The notes under the pieces are model-generated. The model ran no database searches, was not told where the DNA came from, and worked only from the letters and a program-made list of their open reading frames with translations. Shown in pieces: positions 26,357 through 34,071 of a DNA stretch of 64,000 nucleotides. Position 1 is the first letter of the stretch, and each line of letters opens with the position of its first letter. Made by a program: the position numbers and the translations under genes. This stretch comes from Clostridia bacterium (GTDB lineage: Bacteria > Bacillota > Clostridia > Oscillospirales > Acutalibacteraceae): the NCBI GenBank assembly GCA_017428625.1, contig JAFRQM010000002.1:1-64000 (forward strand), in the 5' to 3' direction.

Positions 26357-27802
26357 ATGAAAAAGAATCTTAAAAAGATTTTATGTGTTGCTCTCTGCGT
26401 GCTGACAGCACTTTTTGCAACACCGGTTGCATTCGGCTCTTATGACGACGACCCCGAGCCGGCAATCATTCACTCAGGCCGTCAGGCTTCGGGCCCGTCT
26501 GCCGATGATGTCACCACCTACACTCACGACGCAAGATTCGCGACGGGTTATGACATTATTGATGTTATTGACGTTTCATACCACAACGGAATAATCAACT
26601 GGAGTCAGGTTTATGCCTCGGGCATTCACGAGGTTATGATAAGAGCCGGATACCGCGGATATTCCGAAGGTCTTGTTCAGGTTGACCCTGAGTTTGTTAC
26701 AAATGTTACGGGTGCATATAACGCCGGTCTGAAAGTAGGTCTTTATTTCTTCAGCCAGGCAATAAACACCACCGAAGCGGTTCAGGAAGCAAATTTTGTT
26801 ATTGACCAGATTCTGCTTAATGACCTTTCAAGTTACATAACACTCCCTATAGCATTCGACTTTGAATATGCCCAGAACTCATTCGGTGCCGAGACAGGCA
26901 GACTTTACAATGCCGTTCTGACAAAAACAGAAGGCACGGCAATAAACAATGCGTTCTGCTCAAAGATTGCGGCGCAGGGTTTCACTCCCCTTATTTACAC
27001 AAATAAATATATGCTTTCAAAAAGGCTTATTCCCAACCTGTTGAGTTATGACCTGTGGCTTGCGACTTGGGCATCTGCTGCGAACTATGACGGCGATTAT
27101 GTTATGTGGCAATACACAAACGAGGGTGTTGTAAACGGTATTACGGGCACGGTTGACAAATCGTTCCGCTATGTTCCCAACGGTTCAAACAATCCTTCAA
27201 ATCCCGGCACAGATCCCGGCACTGATAATCCCCCTGTTGTTCCCCCGACAGACACGGGAGTTACAATTTCTGACAAGAACGGTGTTATTTATGTAACCGC
27301 TCCCAACACCGTGCTCGGTACAGGCAACACTTCGCAATACACAGCAACAGTAAACACTTCAAAAATCAACAAACTGCACGCGGCGAATGATTACGGCACG
27401 CCCGTATGGAAATCCTCCAACTCATCGGTGGCAACAGTCAGCCAGAACGGTCTTGTTACCGCTGTTTCGGCAGGCAACGTTTCAATAAGCGCTACTGTTT
27501 ATGTTACCGACAAGACCGTGTCGCCTGCCGCTACAATAGCTTACACGGCTACTGTTCCGCTTGTTGTTTCTGCTTCTTCATCATCCGGCAGTTCGTCATC
27601 CGGTTCGAGTTCGGGCACAGGCACAGGCACCGGAACGGGAACAGGAACAGGAACCGGCAATGTAATTGACCCCAGCACAGTTACAAATGTTCTCGGTTCA
27701 CTTGACATAAACACTATTATCAGTATATCAACAAAGGTTCTGGCGTGGATGGTTGCGGCTGTTGTTTACATCATCCAGTTCATCTCCGCTATCAGAGGCT
27801 GA
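26357..27802 (+). CDS. Secreted GH25 lysozyme with Ig-like domain and hydrophobic tail
   Basis: A 481-residue protein. Residues 1 to ~28 are a signal peptide. The GH25 domain (about 60-250) shows DVIDVSYHNGIINW (first catalytic Asp), FDFEYAQN (Glu) and YVMWQYTNEG, as in muramidases that cleave the peptidoglycan backbone. A Pro/Asn/Gly linker (about 275-300), a Big_2-like Ig domain (about 300-400, PVWKSSNSSVATVSQNGLVTA), a Ser/Gly/Thr linker (about 405-440) and a hydrophobic C-terminal helix (WMVAAVVYIIQF) follow. The tail may keep it at the cell surface. No cell-wall-binding repeats were seen. The SD is GGAGG. Confidence 0.88.
   Translation: MKKNLKKILCVALCVLTALFATPVAFGSYDDDPEPAIIHSGRQASGPSADDVTTYTHDARFATGYDIIDVIDVSYHNGIINWSQVYASGIHEVMIRAGYRGYSEGLVQVDPEFVTNVTGAYNAGLKVGLYFFSQAINTTEAVQEANFVIDQILLNDLSSYITLPIAFDFEYAQNSFGAETGRLYNAVLTKTEGTAINNAFCSKIAAQGFTPLIYTNKYMLSKRLIPNLLSYDLWLATWASAANYDGDYVMWQYTNEGVVNGITGTVDKSFRYVPNGSNNPSNPGTDPGTDNPPVVPPTDTGVTISDKNGVIYVTAPNTVLGTGNTSQYTATVNTSKINKLHAANDYGTPVWKSSNSSVATVSQNGLVTAVSAGNVSISATVYVTDKTVSPAATIAYTATVPLVVSASSSSGSSSSGSSSGTGTGTGTGTGTGTGNVIDPSTVTNVLGSLDINTIISISTKVLAWMVAAVVYIIQFISAIRG
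27572..27660 (+). repeat. Low-complexity tandem codons in the lysozyme linker
   Basis: Runs of serine/glycine codons followed by hexamers GGCACA, GGAACG and GGAACA that encode a Gly-Thr repeat of about nine copies. Such slippage-prone coding repeats can change length between strains. Confidence 0.6.
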
Positions 27803-27812
27803 TTTAAATTTC

Positions 27813-27843
27813 AAATCCCCGTTTTCAAACACGGGGATTTTTA
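27813..27843 (+). terminator. Rho-independent terminator
   Basis: AAATCCCCGT and ACGGGGATTT stem with TTTT following. It ends the GH25 lysozyme gene. Confidence 0.85.
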
Positions 27844-27878
27844 GCGTAAAAAAACAATCTTTCAATTAAGGGAAAAAT

Positions 27879-29633
27879 ATGGATTTCTTTTCAATTCTTA
27901 AACTGGTGCTCGGGCTTTCATTCTTTTTATTCGGAATGAATGTTATGTCGGCAAACCTTGAAAAGTTAGCCGGCGGCAGGCTTGAAAACTCGCTCAAAAA
28001 AATGACATCCAACCCGCTGCTCAGTATGATTGTGGGCGCGGGCATTACGATTGCTATGCAGTCGTCATCCGCGACAACCGTTATGCTGGTAGGTCTTGTA
28101 AACTCCGGCATTATGCAGTTTTCGCAAACGCTCTATGTCATTTTCGGCGCAAACATCGGCACCACTCTTACCGCGTGGATTCTTTCGCTGTCGGGAATCA
28201 GCAGCGACAATTTCGCCATTCAGATGTTAAAGCCGGAAAACTTCTCGCCTGTTCTTGCCATAATCGGTGTTGTTCTGCTTATGATGGGTAAGACGGACAA
28301 GAAGAAGAGCATAGGCACAATTTTTGCGGGCTTTGCCGTTTTGATGTACGGTATGGAATTTATGAAGGAATCCGTAAGTCCCCTTGCCGAAATGCCCGCT
28401 TTTACGGATATGCTTGTAAAATTCAGCAACCCCATTCTCGGTGTTTTTATAGGCATTGTGGTTACCGCCGTTATTCAGTCTTCCGCTGCTTCAATCGGTA
28501 TTTTGCAGGCGCTCTCGCTCACAGGCAGCATCTCTTGCGGCTTGGCGATACCGATTGTTATGGGTCAGAACATAGGCACCTGCGCCACTTCTCTGCTCTC
28601 GTGCATAGGCACAAACGCAAACGCGAAAAGAGTTGCCGCTGTTCACTCATCTATAAAAGTTATAGGTATGCTGATATGTCTGCCGATTTATTATTTTGCC
28701 GACAAAGCCGCGGGCAGCGTTGTTTCATCCATTACCGCAACGCCCGCGAACATAGCGCTTATTCACACGGTTTTCAATGTGGTTATAACAGTTATACTTA
28801 TGCCCTGTTCAAAACTGCTTGTTAATCTGGTAAACAAAATCGTGCGCGAAAAGGCAACTGACAGCGCTGAAAAGAAGCAGATTTTCAAGCTTGATGAACT
28901 GCTGCTTCGCTCACCCTCTGTTGCCGTCAGTGAATGCGACTCCTACACATCCACAATGGCGATTATAGCGCAAGACGCCATACTTGACGCTTTCAGGCTG
29001 CTTGACAGCTACACTCAGGCTCTCGCGGATGACATTCTGAAAAAAGAGGATGACCTCGATTCTCTTGAAGACAGCCTCGGTTCTTACCTTGTCAAACTCT
29101 CCGCTCAGGCTCTTTCGGATGAAGACAGCCGGCGCGTTTCAAAAATGCTTCACGCGATAGGCGATTTTGAGCGTCTGGGCGACCACGCCGTGAACCTGCT
29201 GAGAGTTGCCAAAGAAATGTATGACAAAAAAATAACATTTTCAGGCGAGGCAAAAAAGGAACTTGCCGTTTTGCGTGAGGCCTCCGTTGACATACTCAAC
29301 CTTACCGTTAAATCTTACATTGACAATGATGTTGAGCTTGCCGGCAGGGTTGAGCCGCTTGAACAGGTAATAGACGGCCTTACGGCGCAAATCAGAAACA
29401 ACCACATCTCACGCCTTCAAAGCGGAAACTGCACAATAGAAATGGGATTTATTCTTTCAGACACACTTACAAATTATGAAAGAATTTCCGACCACTGCTC
29501 GAACATTGCCGTTGCGGTAACCGAGCTGCACAAAGGCAGTTTTGACACGCACCGCTACCTCAACAGCATTAAATACGGCAGCAGTGAATTCACGCACACA
29601 TTTGATGAATACGAAGCTAAATACTCACTGTAA
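27879..29633 (+). CDS. Na/Pi-cotransporter family protein with PhoU-like domain
   Basis: A 584-residue membrane protein of the NptA/PhoU group. Two inverted repeats with QSSSATT (about residue 65) and QSSAAS (about 205) are the signature of SLC34-like sodium/phosphate cotransporters; about eight to nine transmembrane segments fill residues 1-330. The C-terminus (about 355-560) is a cytoplasmic helical PhoU-like domain (GDFERLGDHAVN and YERISDHCSNIAV). It probably moves phosphate or controls its uptake. The gene is 14 bp before an oxidoreductase and has GGGAAAA upstream. Confidence 0.88.
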   Translation: MDFFSILKLVLGLSFFLFGMNVMSANLEKLAGGRLENSLKKMTSNPLLSMIVGAGITIAMQSSSATTVMLVGLVNSGIMQFSQTLYVIFGANIGTTLTAWILSLSGISSDNFAIQMLKPENFSPVLAIIGVVLLMMGKTDKKKSIGTIFAGFAVLMYGMEFMKESVSPLAEMPAFTDMLVKFSNPILGVFIGIVVTAVIQSSAASIGILQALSLTGSISCGLAIPIVMGQNIGTCATSLLSCIGTNANAKRVAAVHSSIKVIGMLICLPIYYFADKAAGSVVSSITATPANIALIHTVFNVVITVILMPCSKLLVNLVNKIVREKATDSAEKKQIFKLDELLLRSPSVAVSECDSYTSTMAIIAQDAILDAFRLLDSYTQALADDILKKEDDLDSLEDSLGSYLVKLSAQALSDEDSRRVSKMLHAIGDFERLGDHAVNLLRVAKEMYDKKITFSGEAKKELAVLREASVDILNLTVKSYIDNDVELAGRVEPLEQVIDGLTAQIRNNHISRLQSGNCTIEMGFILSDTLTNYERISDHCSNIAVAVTELHKGSFDTHRYLNSIKYGSSEFTHTFDEYEAKYSL

Positions 29634-29647
29634 AAGGGGAAATCAAA

Positions 29648-30592
29648 ATGATTAACACAGCACTTATAGGCACCTGGCATGTTCATTTTGACGGTTACGC
29701 CCGCGAAGCGGCGGCAAACGGCAACTGCAAATTCACCGCCCTGTGGGATCCTTGCGAAGAAGCGGGAAAAAAGGCGGCTGAAAAATACAACTGCGAGTTT
29801 GTAAACGATTACGACACCCTTCTCGCAAGGCGCGATGTTGACGCGGTTATGGTATGCACCTCTACGGATTTGCACAAGGATGTGATTATAAAAGCGGCGA
29901 ACGCGGGCAAACATATTTTCACCGAAAAGGTGCTTTGCTTCAATGAGGCGGACGCTCTCGAGGTTGCGCGGGCGGTCAAAGAATCGGGCGTGAAGTTCTG
30001 CATTTCGTTCCCGTGGAAAAGCAGAAGCGATTTTTTATGGCTTAAAGAAACGGTTGACAGCGGCATTCTCGGCGAAATAACATACTGCCGTATGAGAAAC
30101 GCCCACAACGGCGCCTCGGCTGACTGGCTGCCCGAAACCTTTTATGATAAAAAGACTTGCGGCGGCGGTGCCATGATGGACCTCGGCGCGCACTCAATGT
30201 ATATTCTCAACTGGCTTATGGGCGAGCCCGAAAAGGCGTCATCCGCTTTTACCAATATGATTGTGAAAACGGTTGAAGACAACGCCGTTACCGTTTTCAC
30301 CTACAAAAGCGGCGCAATAGGCGTAAGCGAAACGGGATTTGTTACGGGCAACAACCCATTTGAGGTTGAGGTTGCCGGAATGAAAGGCACCGCGCTTATG
30401 GGCGGTTTTCTTGACAAACCGTGTTACAACACGGGCGACGGCTGGGTGTTCCCGAAGCTACCCAAAGGTCTGCCCTCACCGCTTAAAATGTGGCTTGATG
30501 CCATAGAAAACGGCGGAGACATCCCCTGCACCATTGACGAGGCAGTCGCGCTGTCAAAGGTAATGGAAATGGCTTACGGGAATGTGATGTGA
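29648..30592 (+). CDS. Gfo/Idh/MocA-family oxidoreductase
   Basis: A 314-residue NAD(P)-dependent sugar oxidoreductase. The N-terminus is a Rossmann fold (TALIGTWHVHFDGYA; this has G-T-W rather than the usual GxGxxG). TEKVL replaces the common EKP active-site motif, and GGGAMMDLGAHSMYILNWLMG matches the C-terminal domain. The His in DLGAHS is expected to be catalytic. The substrate is unknown. It is 14 bp downstream of the phosphate transporter gene and followed by a terminator. Confidence 0.8.
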   Translation: MINTALIGTWHVHFDGYAREAAANGNCKFTALWDPCEEAGKKAAEKYNCEFVNDYDTLLARRDVDAVMVCTSTDLHKDVIIKAANAGKHIFTEKVLCFNEADALEVARAVKESGVKFCISFPWKSRSDFLWLKETVDSGILGEITYCRMRNAHNGASADWLPETFYDKKTCGGGAMMDLGAHSMYILNWLMGEPEKASSAFTNMIVKTVEDNAVTVFTYKSGAIGVSETGFVTGNNPFEVEVAGMKGTALMGGFLDKPCYNTGDGWVFPKLPKGLPSPLKMWLDAIENGGDIPCTIDEAVALSKVMEMAYGNVM

Positions 30593-30612
30593 ATTATATA
30601 TCTAAATGCAGT

Positions 30613-30643
30613 AAATCCCCGCCGATTGGCGGGGATTTCTTGG
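30613..30643 (+). terminator. Rho-independent terminator
   Basis: AAATCCCCGCC and GGCGGGGATTT, an 11-bp stem with loop GATT, then a T-rich run. It closes the Na/Pi transporter-oxidoreductase transcript. Bases 30644-30768 hold no visible gene. Confidence 0.85.
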
Positions 30644-30768
30644 TTAATCATCTTCTTCAATATATAATACAATAATCCTAAAAAAGTATCTATATCATAT
30701 AATGGATGCATTGTACTGTTCGTACAATTTGGCAGTTCATTTATTTATTCTTGAATTATTATTCATTA

Positions 30769-31473
30769 TCAATCATTTCTAAAATAGATTTCACTGTTCT
30801 TATCATATCTTTCTTCTACATTATCACCGTATGAAATATTTACCCTTGCGCTGCCTTCGCCGAACGGAGTCAACTGGAATATTACAATGTTTTCTTCGGC
30901 GTTCTTTTCTTTGTCTGCCACTAATTCCTGAATATATACTATGGTGTTGTCTTCTTCACATTGAATCCTTTTAGCCATACCTTCGGACAATTTTACGGAA
31001 TACTTGTCGGTTCCAGTAAATTTGTATGTAACATAAACTATATCGTCTTTTCCGGCTCCGTTTGATATTGCTTTGCTTTGAATCCTGACATAGCATTCTT
31101 TGTTGCTTGGGAACTCTTTGGTTTGATTACCATACGAAGCTCCCCCGTTTGCTGAATAACGGATGTCACTTTCCACCTCAAATTTCGCCTTATTAACTTT
31201 GCCCCACCAATTTATTGAATAAGGCTTTGTTGTTACATTTTCTATCTTGTCAGTTTCTGGTACTCTGGTTGTAGTAACTATGGTTGTGGGCTCGGTGGTT
31301 GTGGGCTCGGTAGTTGTGGGCTCAGAAGGTTCAACTATTTCTTCTGTTAATACTTCTTCGGTGACAACTGAAAACTCTGTGGTAGATGTGACATCAGGGC
31401 TCGCATTATCAGCACAGCCGGATAACATTATAACTAACACCAACAAAACGGACAATAAACTAAGCTTTTTCAT
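30769..31473 (-). CDS. Lipoprotein with Thr-rich stalk, third gene of the toxin island
   Basis: A 234-residue lipoprotein: short basic start (MKKLS), hydrophobic core, lipobox LSGC at about residue 18. Residues 25-75 form an acidic/Thr-rich stalk with TEEVLTEEIVEPSEP and TTTEP repeats, then a globular domain of ~140 residues of unknown family. The ATG at 31473 has AAAGAGGA upstream; an earlier ATG overlaps the preceding gene. It lies 14 bp downstream of the putative immunity gene and shares the acidic-stalk style with the toxin lipoprotein. Its role is unknown. Confidence 0.7.
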   Translation of the reverse strand: MKKLSLLSVLLVLVIMLSGCADNASPDVTSTTEFSVVTEEVLTEEIVEPSEPTTTEPTTTEPTTIVTTTRVPETDKIENVTTKPYSINWWGKVNKAKFEVESDIRYSANGGASYGNQTKEFPSNKECYVRIQSKAISNGAGKDDIVYVTYKFTGTDKYSVKLSEGMAKRIQCEEDNTIVYIQELVADKEKNAEENIVIFQLTPFGEGSARVNISYGDNVEERYDKNSEIYFRND

Positions 31474-31487
31474 AAAAAATCCTCTTT

Positions 31488-31868
31488 TCATAAAATTATA
31501 CCTTGCTCGCCAACAGAAATTTCTCCATCGGATGAAAAAACAATTGCTAAACCATGCTCAGGATCATAACGATATCTGCACATCAAGGCTATTCTAGGCT
31601 TTTCTTTATCTCTTTTAACAAAAATACTCTCTGGAATCACATAGCTGAAAACATTATCTTTCTTATCGTTTTCATCATCGCTTTGGACCGCTTCTCTGCA
31701 GTAATCTTCGACAAAGGACTTAGAGTTTGAAAGCCATTCCGGGTTTGCAAGAAATGTTTCAAAAGATTTAATCTGCTTTTTCGTTACAGTTTCACCTTTG
31801 TAACAATCATATTCAACGGGTAAGGAAAAAGTCCTGTTCCAAACGAGCAACTCTACAGTATCAATCAT
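31488..31868 (-). CDS. Small partner protein, probable immunity protein
   Basis: A 126-residue cytoplasmic protein with no signal peptide. The end (RIALMCRYRYDPEHGLAIVF...GEQGIIL) and WNRTFSLPVEYDCYKGETVT resemble the DUF2004/DUF6985 group often found beside polymorphic toxin genes, although this match is from memory. The ATG overlaps the toxin stop codon by 8 bp and has AAAGGAGGA upstream, a tight toxin-to-immunity layout. Direct toxin binding is inferred from position only. Confidence 0.6.
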   Translation of the reverse strand: MIDTVELLVWNRTFSLPVEYDCYKGETVTKKQIKSFETFLANPEWLSNSKSFVEDYCREAVQSDDENDKKDNVFSYVIPESIFVKRDKEKPRIALMCRYRYDPEHGLAIVFSSDGEISVGEQGIIL

Positions 31869-33297
31869 AAGGAATTTCCTCCTTTGTTCCGGTCATCGCA
31901 TTACATTCTCCGACGCCACCAAGATGACCAAATCCTCCATTCACTTCTTTCGGAACCAACTGCATTGACTTCATATTGTTCATTTCGTGCCAAGTTAATT
32001 TATTTATCTCGCGATAATTCTGAATATCTCGCGCTTGCCAAGTTTTTCCGTCATACTTTATCTTTGACCAGTAATCTGCCAAAGCTTTATCTGCTTGACC
32101 GAAATTGCTTGACCTATCACTTGTCATTTCAGGAATTTTAACTTGAGCTTTTTGGAAAGGCGAAAAATCCGGAACTCCGTTTTTGTATGTTACTTTAGTT
32201 CCTGCTTTAATCTCAAAAGATTCATTACCAATTTTAATTGTTTTAGGTTTATCATAAATGTATTCAGATTGTCCTCTTTTACCGGACCAATGGCCATATT
32301 CATCATTTTTAGGCGTTTGATCTATTCGCGCTTTAAGTGTTGAATATGGGGTGTTATATTTTTGATAATAATCATAACCTTCGGCACCGCCGTAAACTGC
32401 ACCGATAATGGCACCCCACATATAACCATCTGCGCCATTTTTTATTGACTTTTTGACAGCTGATTCTCCTGCTTTTTTCCAATTAATATTAGCCCAATTT
32501 ATTTTAGTTGAATCAGTAGTTTTATATGTTTTAATTGCGTTTTTTCCCGCAGAGACGGTGCCTACAGAAGCTGCCACTACCGAAACACCGGCTAAAACAA
32601 GCTTTATACCTGCTGCAAGCGTAATGGTTGTGCTGCCTGCAGACGGAATTGCGCCTATTGCGGATACTGCTGCTAAAATTAGACCGGCTGTTGCAGTTGC
32701 AAATCCTATAATAGCAGAGGTTCTTCCTGTTTCGTCAATTTCATCAGCCGCTCCGGTTAAACCTCCAAACAAAGAGCCGATTGCTGCGCCTCCTGCGCCG
32801 AACTTTAAAGAAGCATCAGCAGCACCAACAATAATACTTGAAACAACATCGGGAACGTTTGCTAATTTCATCGCTGTAAGCGTAACTATTACTCCAGTTC
32901 CGACGGCAATTTTTGTAAGAACCGGTTTAAGGTCAACATCTTTACCAAATAATCCTGCCGTTTGGCTATTATCAGCAAATTCTTCAATATTATCTTGAGA
33001 CACATAAATTGTCTGACAAGAAAGCACTTCGCTAACTGTATCATCTTCAAGAAGCAGTTCCGAGATTTTATCTTCAGCTAAAACGATTTCTTCTAAATAT
33101 ATTTCTTGCGTAATGAATTCTGAAACAACATCTTCGTTGAATTCTAATTCTGTAAGCACATCCTCAGTTAAATAATCTTCGTTCAAATTGTCATCTTTGT
33201 GTGAAAATATAGTTTCATCGAAACAGCTGGAAAAGGAGAGCGTAATAATAGGAATAATTAAAACTATTGCCAAAACTTTTAAGAATACATTTTTCAT
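31861..33297 (-). CDS. Lipoprotein-anchored HNH/ENDO VII-superfamily nuclease toxin candidate
   Basis: A 478-residue protein. Signal peptide with lipobox FSSC (about residues 1-23), then an acidic Leu/Glu/Asp stalk (about 25-95), a Gly/Ala-rich hydrophobic region (about 105-215), a linker, and a C-terminal ~144-residue nuclease domain. The domain starts with GHWSGKRGQS (about 335) and ends with LTWHE (about 435), LVPKEVNGGFGHLGG, the pattern of HNH/ENDO VII toxin nucleases of the WHH/GH-E type. One expected metal His in IH reads Asn (VN). The ATG at 33297 is better than an upstream GTG. It is first in an operon with putative immunity and a lipoprotein. Base use is AT-richer than the surroundings. 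Confidence 0.72.
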   Translation of the reverse strand: MKNVFLKVLAIVLIIPIITLSFSSCFDETIFSHKDDNLNEDYLTEDVLTELEFNEDVVSEFITQEIYLEEIVLAEDKISELLLEDDTVSEVLSCQTIYVSQDNIEEFADNSQTAGLFGKDVDLKPVLTKIAVGTGVIVTLTAMKLANVPDVVSSIIVGAADASLKFGAGGAAIGSLFGGLTGAADEIDETGRTSAIIGFATATAGLILAAVSAIGAIPSAGSTTITLAAGIKLVLAGVSVVAASVGTVSAGKNAIKTYKTTDSTKINWANINWKKAGESAVKKSIKNGADGYMWGAIIGAVYGGAEGYDYYQKYNTPYSTLKARIDQTPKNDEYGHWSGKRGQSEYIYDKPKTIKIGNESFEIKAGTKVTYKNGVPDFSPFQKAQVKIPEMTSDRSSNFGQADKALADYWSKIKYDGKTWQARDIQNYREINKLTWHEMNNMKSMQLVPKEVNGGFGHLGGVGECNAMTGTKEEIPYD

Positions 33298-33484
33298 AAC
33301 TTGAAACCCACCCACTATAAATCTCTAATTTTTCAAACAACAAGAGACAAAAAAGAGAATATTGTAATTCTTCTTCAAAACTACTGTGGCTCGTTTTATT
33401 CTTTAAAGTATCATTTGTTGCTTTTTTTGAAGATGACTTAAAAAAACTTATAACTATCAAAAATCTTTAATATATTTCTGTTTT

Positions 33485-33514
33485 ATAATACACCACATCA
33501 GATGTATATGTCAA
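33485..33514 (-). promoter_or_regulatory. Promoter of the toxin island with internal dyad
   Basis: On the minus strand, TTGACA (33509-33514), an 18-base spacer and TATTAT (33485-33490). The spacer contains ACATCAGATGT (33495-33505), a perfect 5-1-5 palindrome that could be an operator. The leader to the toxin ATG is ~180 nt and AT-rich, without a recognised riboswitch. Confidence 0.6.
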
Positions 33515-33556
33515 TAACTCACCGCTCTTGTGTTATCATCCTAATCGGTGATGAAA

Positions 33557-33766
33557 ATGGAAAAATATGCCGAGATAATCCGTGAGCTGAGAGAAGACAG
33601 GGGTTTGAAACAGTCGGACATAGCGAGTGTGCTGGGAACCACCCAGCAGGTTTATTCCCGCTATGAAAAAGGAATTAACGAAATGCCGATAAGGCACTTG
33701 ATTGCTTTAAGCAAATTTTACGGAGTGTGCTCCGATTACATTTTAGGTTTGACAAACAAAAAATAA
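33557..33766 (+). CDS. XRE-family helix-turn-helix regulator
   Basis: A 69-residue DNA-binding protein consisting of one HTH domain: LREDRGLKQSDIASVLGTTQQVYSRYEKG is the classic helix 2-turn-helix 3 pattern, then PIRHLIALSKFYGVCSDYILG. It begins at the ATG 33557 (earlier GTG/ATG codons have weaker SD placement). It is divergent from the toxin promoter, so repression of the island and itself is likely, but not proven. It ends in a strong terminator. Confidence 0.83.
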   Translation: MEKYAEIIRELREDRGLKQSDIASVLGTTQQVYSRYEKGINEMPIRHLIALSKFYGVCSDYILGLTNKK

Positions 33767-33812
33767 TCCCGATGCAAATGATTGAAAAATGCATCGGGAA
33801 TTTTTGTTTTTA
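33767..33812 (+). terminator. Rho-independent terminator
   Basis: TCCCGATGCA and TGCATCGGGA form a 10-bp stem with a 13-base loop and are followed by ATTTTTGTTTTTA. It ends the XRE gene. Confidence 0.88.
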
Positions 33813-33833
33813 TTGGGTGTTGTAATGAGGAGT

Positions 33834-34066
33834 AACGGCGGGATGCGGTCATCTGGATTTTGGATGTTAGATGTTGGATTTTAGATATGAGACCTCATCC
33901 GGTTTCGCGGGGCTCAACCACCTTCTTCTCAGGGGAGGCGATTTATCGGCACGGATGTATCCGTGCCCTACGGGTTGGATGAGCGGCACGGATGTATCCG
34001 TGCCCTACGTTTTTTCTGAGTTTCCCGACACCTGACACCTAACACCTGATTTCTAATGCCTGACAC
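33834..34066. repeat. Intergenic repeat patch 2 with two identical hairpin units
   Basis: GGCACGGATGTATCCGTGCC occurs at 33948-33967 and again at 33985-34004, each followed by CTACG. Upstream there are degenerate GGATGTT/GATGTTGGATTTTAGAT repeats (33855-33890), a CCTCATCCGG...CTTCTCAGGGGAGG hairpin module (33892-33940), and downstream, degenerate CCTGACACCTAACACCTGA repeats (34027-34065). It is noncoding, and resembles patches 1 and 3. Confidence 0.6.
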
Positions 34067-34071
34067 TTGTC

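Noticed and set aside
33948..34004. Two identical 20-bp palindromes, briefly considered as CRISPR repeats
   Set aside because: Only two units with a 17-bp gap, internal palindromes and no cas genes; they fit a dispersed hairpin repeat.
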